DNA from: Tetranychus cinnabarinus
Lineage: Eukaryota > Arthropoda > Arachnida > Trombidiformes > Tetranychidae
Length of the DNA stretch: 64,000 nt
Assembly: GCA_022266195.1 (NCBI GenBank)
Contig: WHVY01000004.1
Coordinates: forward strand, 4,481,501-4,545,500
Reading direction: 5' to 3'
In this document: positions 38,187-49,123 of the stretch, in pieces
Position numbering within the stretch: the stretch's first letter is position 1
Layout: every line of letters begins with the position of its first letter
The notes under the pieces: model-generated
Seen by the model: only the letters and a program-made list of their open reading frames with translations
Told to the model about the DNA's origin: nothing
Database searches by the model: none
Made by a program: the position numbers and the translations under genes

Positions 38187-38769
38187 TAAATATTTCTCTT
38201 TTGAGCAAGTTGATCTTCTAACTGTCAAGCTTCAGCAGTTTCTGAATTCCTTACTCGTTCTTCAGTCTTTTTCTCCTTCTTCTGAAGATGGGCTTCGTAA
38301 GCTAAGCAGACAGTCCCTTTCAGTTCATCTTCTAAACGCTGCTTTTTAAGGTAGAGTTTCCTTTCTTCTCGTCGTTTCTTGTTCTTGTTTTACTAGGTTT
38401 AGTTGGACCAGTGGATGGAGCAGAAGGACCAGCGAAAGTTTCAAAAGATTGTACTTCAGGAGTTCCCAAAAGACGAAGGAAGAAGCTGGGTCGATCAACT
38501 GGTTAAGGGGGGTTTTGTTCCACCAAAGGACGATTATGCTGGAAGGGTCGGCTGTTAGATCGACCAAGAGGACGGATAGAAGAATTTCACCAGGGGGCGT
38601 ACATTGCTTTACTACCAAACCAGTGTCCGGGCGAGTAAGCGATAGAATCGACGGATTCAGGATCGTATTCCAGCGCAAACGAGAGAAATCCACTAAAGAA
38701 TAGATAGAGAAAAGATCAGAGATTAGTTCTGATAAAATAGGAGACGAGATCCTGTCAACTGCGCCAAAT
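38187..38769 (-). mobile_element. Probable LTR-retrotransposon remnant: primer-binding site and gag-like start
   Basis: On the minus strand a candidate LTR end (CA at 38769) is followed by TT and TGGCGCAGTTGACAGGATC (38766-38748), which has the form of a tRNA primer-binding site. Downstream, minus-strand frames are open for about 115 codons (38693-38346, GTG at the start). In another frame a Lys/Glu-rich coiled-coil-like stretch with one stop ends at about 38187. No protease or reverse transcriptase is present and no second LTR was found. The tRNA is not identified, so the call is tentative. Confidence 0.4.
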
Positions 38770-39631
38770 GTGACCGTTCACAACCGCTAACAGTCAAAAG
38801 AGGAAGATTTAACTTTCTTTTCTATAAAGATTAACCAAAAGTGAAAGTAAGAAAGAAAGGGGAGGGAACTTGCTATTCTGAAACCTCTCGGTTTAAAGTG
38901 AAGAGTAAGTGGAGAGAGGGCAGCACTAGAGAGTGAAGAGGTAAAGTTGGAATTTTAAGTCAAACTTCATTGATAATTTTAAAGAAAAAGCTCTGAGTAT
39001 ATATGTTTCCCATGGGATATATGGATTTCATTTTAAACATAAAAATATCATGGCTGAAATAAGCATAGTTAAAAGTAAAATAATATGAATGATTAGTATG
39101 ATCATAAGCAATTTTGAATATGAATATGAATAACAATCAAAAAAGGTTAGTCAACATTTAGGTTCATTTTTTGTTCGAAATTTGTTATGAGAAAGTTTCG
39201 CTATTCTTCAAAATAATGGTCTTACGCAATATTACTCATAAGTTGAACTTGTGTTGATAAATTTCCAATGCGAAAAATGTATATATATTAATAAAATAAT
39301 TAAATATAATATAATAAAATAAAATCACTAAAGTTAAAATGAGGATTAAACTTACCATACTGAATTGTTTAACTGTTAAGTTCACTAAAAGTATGTCGAT
39401 ATATCTCTAGAGGCGTAATGATTCTTGCTGTAGATATGTTTCTTCTGTTCGAACGTCTTTTTTCTCATGTTCACCCAACTCAACCCCCAAAATTACCACG
39501 GTTCCCTAGCGAGTCTTAGTAAGAGTTTTATTACTTAAATTTTGTCGCATGTGAGAAGGCAGGGAACTACTTATGTAAGATGCAATTGGGTCTTTATTGA
39601 ATGATTTGAGTTTGTAGTACTCATAATTTTA
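38770..39631. other. Possible LTR and AT-rich flank
   Basis: If the primer-binding site is real, its LTR extends upward from 38769, but I could not place the outer end. The rest, especially 39010-39360, is very AT-rich and noncoding. Confidence 0.35.
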
Positions 39632-39945
39632 CAGCCGCGAAAGAAAAGTTTGATATAGTTACCACTAACTTCACGCATATACAATCGTATCCAAGCACAA
39701 TCAGCAATTCAATCTCAAACAATATCGTTTTTGCTTAATAGTTTGACCATCGATTATCTTAGGAAATGTAATCAGATAAGAGAGATGTACCTTAAGTGTG
39801 ATAAAATTTACAATCAATGGTAATCGATGGTCAAGCTTTTAAATGACAACGATATTGTTTGAGGTTGATTTGCTTATTGTGCTTAAATACGATTGTATAT
39901 GCGTGTAGTTAGTGGTAACTATGTCAAACTTTTCTTTCGCGGCTG
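39632..39945. mobile_element. 314-bp palindromic MITE, TA target site
   Basis: The element begins CAGCCGCGAAAGAAAAGTTT and ends with its inverse. The arms match for about 127 bp with few differences and leave a spacer of only about 60 bp. TA flanks at 39630-39631 and 39946-39947, as in Tc1/mariner elements. It could fold into a long hairpin. It has no coding capacity. Confidence 0.85.
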
Positions 39946-40255
39946 TATATATTATATATATTATACCACTTTTTTTAGGAGAGTCATTGTTTTGTAAAAG
40001 TATATTGCCCTATTACCAGTACAGCACATTAATACAACAAAACTGGTATAGGTTTGTTAGATCACTACATTGGAGATATTCACGGATAAGAAGCGAGGCC
40101 CCTTGGGGCCTGAATTGTGAATTGAAGCGTGAATTCTCGACTAAAATTATATAGTTGGCATGCTATGTTACTGTACGCATTTCACTTCTTTCATTGAAAA
40201 AATTTTCACTAGTGAAATGACTGAAATATTTTATGATGAGATACTTTAGCAAAAA
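39946..40255. other. Short unassigned stretch left of the mariner
   Basis: No gene is recognised. A (TA)n tract follows the MITE at 39946-39965. This should be the continuation of the sequence into which the mariner was inserted. Confidence 0.4.
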
Positions 40256-41535
40256 TTAGGCTGTTTTAAGCAAAATTTCCGGATTCAATTTTGAATAACT
40301 TTTTTATTTCTTAATGAATCATTGTGATTTTTACATCAAGTAATATAGGCACCCTCTAGATCAATTACCCGTTGCCATCTTTCTCCTAACTTTGTGACCC
40401 CGTTCATGCGGCCACTTCCGTTCAGGTCACTTACCGCCCGATCCAGTGAAATTTTAAATTCATCCCAATCGATGTGATGAGTACCTCTTAGTGCTCCCTT
40501 CAATTGCCCGAAACAATTAAAATCCAAGGGGCTTATATCGAGCGAATATGGCGGGTGGTCCCAAAGGGTAATTCCTTTATTTTTCAAATACTCAGTGACA
40601 ACGGCTGCTTTGTGTGGCCATGCATTGTCGTGAAGAAGCCACATGAATTTGCTACTTCTTGTACCCAACCTGTTGTCCAAATGTTCTTCCAAAAATTCTT
40701 TATAAATAGCGCCAGTAACAGTGGTCCGCTCAGGACACAGCTTGTAAAAAGCAATACCGTTGTGATCCAGGGCCATAATCAACATCCTCTTGGTCCCATG
40801 AATGTTTGCAGATACAACAGGATCAGGTTCTTCACCTTCTGCTTCCCGTTGGCCCATTGGGATCTGGCTCCATATAAAGGCTAACCCACGATTCATCAAT
40901 AGTAAGTGTGCGTTTGAGCAATGTTTTGGTTTGTGATAGCATTCTGAGGTTGCTTCGACAGCAAAAACCCTGAGTTGACGCTGAAACTCTGTTAATTCAT
41001 GTGGCACCCATTAGGAGAGAATCTTCCTGTAACTCAATTCATGTCTGACAATCCTTTGTACAGTACCATATGGTATTGATGTGTGGCTCGCAAGAGACCT
41101 CAAAGACCAATGCCTCGATATAGAGAAACATTCTTTTATGGCGACGATTCTTCTTTGCTTTTCGGCTTCATCGTTATGGGGACCTCATCTCTTCTCTTCT
41201 GCAGGATTTTCACCGTTCTTTATCGCTGAAACCCAGTTTAGCACAGTCCTGTCGGTGAAAGGCTTGTCGGGAAACATTCTTTTAAGTTCATTATGAATAT
41301 GACCAGCACTATAGTCTTGCAATACTAAATACTTGGTAATTCCAATCACTTCAACCTTAGAAATCTCGTTTTTCATTGTTGATTTGAATTCCATGATGAT
41401 AAAAAAAACTTGAGTAACTTAATTTGAAACTAGAAGAAAAATGGCGTAAAATGATGCATAGCAACCCGAATTCAGTTTAGTTACCGCTGAATGGCGCTGC
41501 TGCAAAACCCGGAAAATTTGGTTGGATCAGCCTAA
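40256..41535 (-). mobile_element. Near-complete mariner element with frameshifted transposase
   Basis: The 1280-bp element has inverted termini TTAGGCTG...TTTTCCGG. TA follows the right end, while the left flank has lost it. The minus-strand transposase starts at ATG 41394 (N-terminal helix-turn-helix with DYSAGHIHNELKRMFP), is broken by stops and frameshifts around 41180-41010, and resumes to a stop at 40336. The first catalytic Asp (DESW) is in a different frame from the rest. The second (HDN) and third (PLDF) are 34 residues apart, the DD34D spacing of mariner. It is inactive, but better kept than the copy at 36498. It interrupts a minus-strand reading frame (41538-42129). Confidence 0.9.
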
Positions 41536-41537
41536 TA

Positions 41538-42129
41538 GTTACTAATTACTTGACTTTTTGCATAATTTCTCAAATATTCAATGATTACCCAAATAGGTTC
41601 ATTCTCTTGATTTATATTATCAAAGAAATTTTTAGGGATACGCTTGATAAATTTTACATTGATAAAGCTAGCGCAAGATGGTTGGTCTTCTCCATTTAAA
41701 AATGTGCTTAGGTGACGGATGAGTAGCAAACATTGCGCTTTAATCAATTTTTGTATTCAAACTGTTTTCGCAGAACCGGTAAGGAGACAAATAACCATAG
41801 TGAAGGGGTTTTTCAAGTAAGAAGCATACATAATTGAATGATGTTGTTTATCATTTCTTGACAAAGTCTTCATAACTATTGGTATGTTAATTAACAGTTC
41901 GAGAAAAATGTTTCTATTTCTTTTATCACTAGCTTCAATATCACCATCTTCATTAACATATAAATAGTAATCTTCATGGAGTTAAAGTGAACCTTGAAAT
42001 TTACTATGAATAAGATAGCAAAGAAGAGCGGAGAATTGTTTGTCTTCTTCAGCTACATTTGATTGCGTAAACTTATGCTTGTTGCAAAAATTTCGTAGCA
42101 ATTTGCCAAAATTAGCAGGATTAATCATT
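41538..42129 (-). pseudogene. Unidentified decayed reading frame interrupted by mariner
   Basis: After a TTATACCCCCAACTTTCAG acceptor the minus strand runs about 197 codons in one frame, with only a TAA (41982-41984) and a TGA (41757-41759), until it meets the mariner TA site. Composition is normal, with Leu/Ile-rich helical segments, Cys and Trp, so it was once coding. Upstream a CRLCSSYNPHP piece ends at a GTAGGT donor-like site near 42195, hinting at a further exon. I do not recognise the family. It could belong to a transposon or a host gene. Confidence 0.45.
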
Positions 42130-42195
42130 TCTGAAAGTTGGGGGTATAAATGAAATTAAAATCTCAACGATACAATGAAGAACAAAATTACCTAC

Positions 42196-42977
42196 CGATT
42201 TAGGATGAGGATTGTAAGATGAACAAAGGCGGCATTCAAGATCAAATTATGATGAATGAAAGATGAATCATTAAAACAATTTATGGAAATCTGAAACAAA
42301 TATGATGAAAATGAAAAAGAAACTAGTTGAATTGAGCAGAAAATGAAACAACTCAACTGCCCAAAAATGGCAATTACTATGCCCAAACCAGTTTCGGGAG
42401 CAAACAAACTTTGACCTTAATAAAGTAATTTGTTACCTGCGGAACAATGGTCATTGTTACCGATTTAGCAAAGAAAAGCATTGCACTCATTTATTTTTCC
42501 ATCAATGTTCAAAAATTAATCAAAAATATGAAAAAGTAAATAATGACCTTAAATGACCTAAAAATAAATTAAAAATAACTTATAAAAAGTTTAACAAAAA
42601 AGCAACATGTGAGATACGAACTCAAAACATCACATCTCCAAGCTAACCTTTTCACCTAATTTCAATTTTCATTGAATCAAAAATTTTAAACTCAAATATC
42701 TTAGGAACCACGCAACTCGCAGACTAAACCCATTAACTTGTTTATCCCACCCCTTCACCCTATCGAATGAGCTAATAAACATCAAAATCCAGGAATGACA
42801 CTTGGGTAACTTCCCTTGTAAGTTGAAAAATTACTTTGTTAAACTATGGGGAAAAAAGAGAAAAGAAAGAGAAAAAGAAAAGAAAGAAGAAAGTTCAAAG
42901 TTCATTAGTGTATAAGGCGTCTGCTTTACGTTTCCTTTCATTTGTAATGTTCCTAATTTCATCGTAGATGTCAATTG
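42196..42977. other. Unassigned intergenic DNA
   Basis: A minus-strand frame near 42192-42407 is short and without a domain. A CRLCSS zinc-knuckle-like piece at about 42200-42235 may be an exon of the decayed gene to the left. From 42840 to 42900 there is an AAAGAG-rich tract. Confidence 0.35.
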
Positions 42978-43214
42978 TCAATCCAGCTGTCTTTTTAGAA
43001 ACTCCTCCATAAATTTAGTCTTGCTTTCGGTTTGATGTTGAGCAAGTCTCTTCATCTTATTAATTAAGGGATCAATCTCAGAATCATTACCTTTCTTGAG
43101 ATACTGCAAAACATGTTGGTGTTGATCCTCTTTCTCTTTGTTATTTATGAAGATCAATGCAAGAAATTTGGTGATGGCATCCACATCTTCTTTAATTTGT
43201 TCAGGAGTTGCCAT
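42978..43214 (-). CDS. Small helical protein of unknown function (78 aa), possibly frameshifted
   Basis: A minus-strand ATG at 43214 opens 78 codons. The product is highly charged and probably all helical, with Lys/Glu and Gln/His heptad-like spacing and no signal peptide or membrane segment. Near its 3' end a second frame is open and coding-like from about 43000 down to 42905 (DIYDEIRN, then NERKRKADALYTNEL, stop). A one-base shift would lengthen the protein by about 27 residues. This could be an indel in a decaying gene. No homologue is recognised and no neighbouring exon was found. Confidence 0.4.
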   Translation of the reverse strand: MATPEQIKEDVDAITKFLALIFINNKEKEDQHQHVLQYLKKGNDSEIDPLINKMKRLAQHQTESKTKFMEEFLKRQLD

Positions 43215-43561
43215 GTTGAAACAATTTTAGTGAGTAACTATGTTGGGCTTTTGCACAAAATGAATAGAGTGAAATGATATAATTATATTTATTGATATTA
43301 GTTGTAGTGGATAGTTCAAGATATGATTACAGAATGATTGCTCATGTGTAATTGGAGCTTCTTATATATCTTTTCTTTGCGGAAGCATGGTTATCCGGAT
43401 GTCAGAAGATATAATTCATCCCTAGACGATAATTTCTGAGTGATCCAATTTTATAACAAAGAAAACCCGGATATAAAAAATTTCCGTATTATTTACTACC
43501 GTATTAAAAAATAAGCCGTATTAATAGATTTTAGTATTAAATACAGTATGTTTATTATATA
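43215..43561. other. AT-rich spacer
   Basis: Nothing is recognised here. The stretch ends at the TA target site (43560-43561) of the next transposon. Confidence 0.4.
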
Positions 43562-45005
43562 AAGGGTGTCAAATTTAATTCCATGCAAACTGGTGGAGCT
43601 TAATATCTTTTTATCACATTTTTTAAAAGATAACACAGATGCAGAAACAAAACAGTAAGAAAGGAGAAGATGAAAAATAAATTTGTAAACAAACCAACGT
43701 GTTTTTTGTCCATGGTTTTCTGGTTATTTTGTTTGTTATGTTTAAGATTCTGGTTATATTTTGAATTAATTATTGAAATGGATACAGATAGTTCTTACCG
43801 AGTTAGGTTGTGACAATTTACCTCATTTGCTATAGGAAATTTATTAGTGATGTGGCCAGAGTCGCACAGGTCAATTTGGAACTGGAAGCTGAAGGTTTAC
43901 CAGTGGTATCGAGGTTCATGGTGTTGGAACTGGTGAAAAAATTTCAATCAACTGGCACAATAGCAAGAAGAGCAGAGAAGAGAATAAGGAAGAGTAGCAA
44001 AGAAGAGGAGGTTTTGAACATCGTTTCCAACGACCCTAAGATGTCTCTTCGAAAGATAGCGGCTGTTGTTGGTTGTTCCTTTCAACTGGTTAGTCACTTT
44101 TTCATAAGGCAAAACTTTTTCCTTATAAACCACTGGAAGGTCAATTATTGACCCCTAATCACATCCTTGGAAGATTCAGTTTTGGAGTGAGGATGAAAAA
44201 GATGATCCGTATCGGTATGGTTGACCCTATGAAAATCTGGTTTAGCGATGAAAAATTTTTCGCTTTAACTGGAAGAATCAATAAACAAAACCATAGGTAT
44301 TGGTCAACTTCGAAACCAGATCGTGAGGTTAATCCACTATTAGCACATCCAGAATCTGTCCATGTTTGGGCGACTTTGAGTTCAGTGGGATTGATAGGGC
44401 CTTATTTTTTTACGAGAAATGTTAATGCTGATGCATACTAGGAGTGTCTTGACTCATTCTGCGTCCCAAAATTGATCGAAAAAGGATTTCGATGTTCAGA
44501 TTTTTGGTTCCAGCAAGATGGTGCCACCCCCACTGTACCAACTCTACCAACTCCAACTGTACCAAAGTCTCCAGATCATTAGGTCACATTTTGGTTACAA
44601 AATTATTAGTCGTAGATCGGAAATTGAATGGCCTGCAAATTCACCCGATCTCAATCCATTGGATTATTTCCTTTGGGGGTATATTGATGACCTCGTTCGA
44701 CAAAGTAACCCAAAAACAGTTGCTCAATTAAAGAGTTTGATTACTGAAAAATTTAATTTGGTGACTAATGATATGTTGGTGAATACGATTGGTAATTTTC
44801 AAAAACGAATAGATGCTTGTTCAGCTAAAAAAGGTGAACATTTCGTTCTCGATTTAAAATAAATATCGATATATCGTTATTACACTTTAATTCTTGTCTT
44901 CACCTTTGATGTTGTTTTGTTTCTTTATCTGTGTTATTTTTTTAAAAATTTGATAAAAAGATATAAAGCTCCAGCAGTTTGCATGGAATTAAATTTGACA
45001 TTCTT
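43562..45005 (+). mobile_element. Tc1/mariner-superfamily element with long TIRs, inactive
   Basis: The 1444-bp element is flanked by TA (43560-43561 and 45006-45007). Terminal inverted repeats of 76 bp (43562-43637 and 44930-45005) match at about 69 positions, and weaker similarity runs to about 105 bp. Inside, 43778-44862 encodes a transposase. It has an N-terminal helix-turn-helix, then the catalytic motifs IWFSDEKFF, FWFQQDGATP and NSPDLNPLDYFLWG. The second and third Asp are about 42 residues apart, unlike DD34D mariner and nearer to the DD41D (rosa-like) group. An early stop near 43811, a frameshift near 44148, a TAG after 44438 and a frameshift around a CCAACT micro-repeat (44535-44570) make it inactive. 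Confidence 0.85.
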
Positions 45006-45031
45006 TACTTTATCAATCATAGAGTCATGCT

Positions 45032-45466
45032 TTATACACCTGATGATCCAAAACCATGATCATTCCGTTGTGTTTCAGAAAGGTTCTCATCTTGTTTAAA
45101 TTCTATAAGTGTCGGGTACTCAATTTTCTGGCATATAAGCTCGGCGATCTTGGCCTTCTCTTCGACCTTAAAATTTTCTTGTCCCATGTTAAACAATAGT
45201 ACCATAATGTTGCCTCGATAGTCCTCGTCTATAACTCAAGCACCTACCATAATAGATTTTTTCAGAGCTAGACCTGACCTCGGAGCTATTCGGCCATAGC
45301 AGCCTTTCGGAAGTTGAATCTGTAGATCTGTTGGTACTAATCCAGATTTACCTGGTGGAATGTCCATGGAGATAGTACTGTATAAATCAAAACCGGCACT
45401 ATCTTCTGTTGCTTTTGTAGGCAGCATGGCTTTTTCACTTTTTCATTTTTTCACAATCAGAGACAT
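45032..45466 (-). pseudogene. dUTPase pseudogene (intronless)
   Basis: The minus-strand frame of 145 codons contains the trimeric dUTPase motifs in order: AGFDLYS, GRIAPRSGLA, VIDEDYRG, KIAELI and the C-terminal GFGSSG. The family splits dUTP to dUMP and pyrophosphate. Two TGA codons interrupt it, at 45443-45445 and at 45238-45236, the latter replacing the Gly expected just before VIDEDYRG. A shorter open piece restarts at ATG 45427 but ends at the second stop, so no active enzyme is expected. Lack of introns suggests a retrocopy, though capture from a mobile element or virus is possible. It lies 26 bp from the end of the preceding transposon. Confidence 0.85.
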
Positions 45467-46531
45467 GATAAGTTTAATAATTTACTTTTTATGAAGCACG
45501 ATTTAAACCGTATTTGGTAATATTTGAAAGAGAATGTGGGTTTAAATTGGTTTTGTAGGTTTTATTGTGGTGTTATTCTTTAATGTTGAAACAACTTGCA
45601 TCGCTTGATATTGTCAGAACCTGAAATTTGGATTACTAATTTTATTGCTAGACTAATCAAATACATGAATACAAATACTAAGTTAGTGCTGAAGATAGTT
45701 ATTTTATAAATAGTTTAGAAAAGGATAGAAAAAGAAATGTATTACAATTTCCAGGGCTCATTTTTCTAACTTAAAATTGAGGGGTCGTCTCAATATTTCC
45801 ACCCTGTCCACCCTGGGTTTGAATGGCTAAAAATTGTTGTTAGACTAAAGAATTAGGAATAAAATGTGTGTCAGACCCAGGATTTCTTGGAATAAATAAA
45901 ATTTGGATTAAACGATGATCTATTTTATGTAAAGTTAAAAAATTAAAAGAAGCAAGTTTTCCAAGGTAAGAGATTTGAATACGGTTAAATCAAACTTATT
46001 TTATGACTAAAAGAATTACCTGAGAAGTTGAATGTTTCTGAGAAATTGCAACCTAACTCGTAAATTATTAAGAATTAAACAGAAATTGAAAGATTTACAT
46101 ACGAATAAACCCTAAAATAGGTTTAAGGGTCCGTCAGACCCAACTTTCCCAGATCGTAAATTGATAAAGTTAACTATCGAGAAGGAAAGAAGGTCAAATG
46201 ACCATTTGGTGACTTAAGGTCACGTACTCTGCTCTCCCAAACGGGACTATATAAAGAATTGGTAAAATTTGATCACTATCCTTAAGTTAAGTTTCGGATC
46301 AACAAAAATGTAGTTTTGATTAGTACGATTTATCTTCCTTTTTGCTTGGTGTTCAGTTTAATAATTGTATTCTTAATTTGATACATAACTGTATTTTCTA
46401 TGCAACCATAGAGTTTAATAAAGGATACGATCAAGTTCAATCTTAAAAGTTACTTCCTCTCCTTTTATTAACCTAATCCTCAGACCCCTTTCACATCATC
46501 ATAATGAATTTACATTGGAACACGACTAGGT
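45467..46531. other. Unassigned intergenic DNA
   Basis: No open frame or repeat is recognised. The stretch 46190-46500 is less AT-rich and resembles an untranslated or regulatory region, but nothing specific can be named. Confidence 0.35.
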
Positions 46532-47837
46532 GACAATATTCTTTATTGCAATTGTGGTTGAGAGGCAACTAATATTCTGTATATGCGTTGTGATGCTGAA
46601 CTTCCTGTTATTGTGTTATTGCATTGGTTCACTGAGCTAGTGCCTAAATGCTTACTGGAGGGCTTTGAGGACTCTTAAGCGCGTAAACACTTATCTACTG
46701 TCTCTAATGATGCAGCAATTGTAACTCGTGATTCTGATTCATTCGCGGTTGCACAGTATTTCGAGTTGCCCCAATTATCATTAATATGTAGCTGTATTGA
46801 CTCGCTGGTGTAATTGCTAATAGTGGTGCCTTATTTGTCACCAACATTGTGTGTTTTAGACAATGATCAATTTATGACATTGGTAAAGGAACTTACCACG
46901 ATCTATTCGGGAGCTCCTTCGGACGCTCTTACCATTGTGTTAAAAGATAAAAGATTTAAACTCATCCAATTCTTCATGGTCTCGAGAGAATTGCAAAAAT
47001 GCTCATAAACGAACTAAGGGCCATGTTCTGAAGCATTTTACTGAACAATCTGAACTCTCAATGCATTCCAACCAAATTTCTTTCGGGGAATGACTGAAAC
47101 CGTATATGATTCGGCTTTTGACAATCGTTCGATGATGAGTGGACTAAGTTTTTGTGAAACAACTAAGCACCTTGGTGGTTCTGATAATTGCATCATTAGG
47201 TTACGATTTTGATGAAATTTTTCAACATTTATATGCAAGGAATATTAGAGTTCGTGGAGTAATTGTTCAAAATGGTATGGCGTGTCTTGCTGAAGACGGC
47301 GCTAAAAGAAATAAGAGTTAAGCTCGAGAACACATTGATGGATGAACAAGTTGCTGGTCCTTCTGGGTTTTTTGAGTTTAAGTGTTGCTTCTTTCCGTTT
47401 TTTATCATAATATCAGTGCTGACTTATTTGGCTGGTAGTTAGATTGCTTTGAGCTATTTCTCTTATTTTGCTAAGATGTTCAACTAAAGTGTCTGTATAA
47501 TTCTTTTCATTTGTCAAGCCTTTGGTTTGATTAGAAAAGAACCTTTCAATGGGAAACGCTGCTTTGAAGCAATTAAAAGGGCGAGAATCCCGTATTAGCA
47601 TTAACGGCTGTATTGTAAGTAAACGTGACAAAATGGAGGACTTGATCCCATGTTTTATGTTAGTTATCAACGTACATGCTTTTTCAGAGGTGCAGTTTCA
47701 GAAGGGTGACTTTATGACGTTATTGGATCTATGCTTACGTATGTTCTGTCCGAGAGGTGACAATTTTTTTGTCTCAGAACCGAATGTTGTCCCAGAGTGG
47801 ACAACGGGACCTGTCCCAGTATTTGAGTTTCGTCCCT
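46532..47837 (+). pseudogene. Unidentified broken coding block
   Basis: The composition and codon pattern differ from the flanks. One plus-strand frame from about 46532 to 47008 has just three stops in about 159 codons. A different frame is open around 47195-47320, and the last, 47549-47837, is an ATG frame of 96 codons ending FEFRP. Together they look like one gene of about 400 residues broken by stops and shifts. The final part is Phe/Met-rich with ordinary composition. I do not recognise the protein. An old viral insertion or a transposon gene are both possible, and a host gene is not excluded. Confidence 0.4.
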
Positions 47838-47984
47838 AAACCGGACCTTTTAATACTACAGGTACTATTAGCTACATGTATATCGATTATTGATTGGAAA
47901 TACAAGATTAATTTTTCATATGGGTTATGTTGATTTTAGGGTTATCTTGTTATAAATACTACTCACTGGCTGAATGAGTTTGAT

Positions 47985-48115
47985 GAAAGTCACAAGAAAA
48001 GACAAAATTCATTTGAAGTTTCGAGTTTGAATTCGATTTTCTCGAAAACTGCTGATGCTATAAAATTTTTAATTTCACAAATTACTCAGTTTTATTGGTC
48101 AAAAAGTCTCTAATC
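47985..48115 (+). repeat. Fragment of the foldback repeat family
   Basis: The run GAAGTTTCGAGTTTGAATTC, then TTTTCTCGAAAACT, the CACAAATTACTCAGTTT block and AAAAAGTCTCTAA align with the end of the repeat at 11640-11757. It is a diverged fourth member, 36 kb away. Confidence 0.5.
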
Positions 48116-48865
48116 TTGCCTCTAAGCGATTTTTGGCAATGATTATCTAATTTTCTTACTAATATTTCCCTTTAATCTTAAAAACTGGTCAATTATCGTA
48201 GTAAATTTGGCAAGTTCGATATCATATTCATACCATTTATGCCATATTTCTTCGATCCTATTCTAAATTCATAGAAAACCCTCTCAACTCCAACTAATAT
48301 CTTCAAGTTTTTGTGATTCTTCAAAATCAAATTAGATTAGATCATTCCGAGCATTTTCCCATGCAACGAATTACAAATTGATAATTAAATTCTAGTCAAA
48401 TATTAAATGTCACGTATTATTGGCCAGTTTAAGAAGTTTTGCTCTATTTTGATTTTGGATCTTATGAATGTTGATTGACTGTGAATCATAACAAAAAGAG
48501 CTATCACAAACCTGGATACTGACCAATCAAGAATTGAGTTGTTTCGAGGTTTATTCCGATTGACGAGCTATGGACGTCATTCCAAAAAAAAACAAGTACC
48601 ATTTATCATGTGTTTCAAGATGTTTCAAATGGTACATTAAATCAACCTTTTCCAGCAATTTATGATCATAATTATGAGAATTGAAATGCTAAATCAAATT
48701 AAAATACACTGACTGCTTTCAAAACTTGGGACTTATACTTTTATACAATTTTATCAGTTTAATTAGCCTTCATGGATACATTCGCGACACTTGCTCGAAA
48801 TAATCTTCTTCATTTATTGTTGATCACCATTTGATATGTTTAACATTAAAAACATTTATTGCTTT
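48116..48865. other. Intergenic DNA upstream of ABCC copy 2
   Basis: No gene or repeat is recognised. Confidence 0.4.
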
Positions 48866-49123
48866 CACCTGGAAGCTAAAAGATGTAATAAAAAATGGAT
48901 AAAATTTGCTACTTTGGACGAGATTCGAGATTTATGTCAAAATATACTCAATTGAAGGTAGTAAAAGTAAACATCATTTAATGCTGCTATTTATACAAAC
49001 CCAAATACACTACTTCACTAGATACTCGCAGCCACTATCATATCAATCGCTGAGTGCTACTCGTTCAATTCTGGTTGTTGAATCAAAATATTCAGTTATG
49101 TTAACGTATTGAAAGATATTACA
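48866..49123 (+). promoter_or_regulatory. Conserved 5' flank of ABCC copy 2
   Basis: Blocks such as CACCTGGAAGCTAAAAGATG, ACTCAATTGAAGGTAGTAAA and CATCATTTAATG recur in order upstream of copy 3 (56577-56858). The last 90 bp also recur before copy 1. This is the likely promoter and leader region. Confidence 0.5.
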
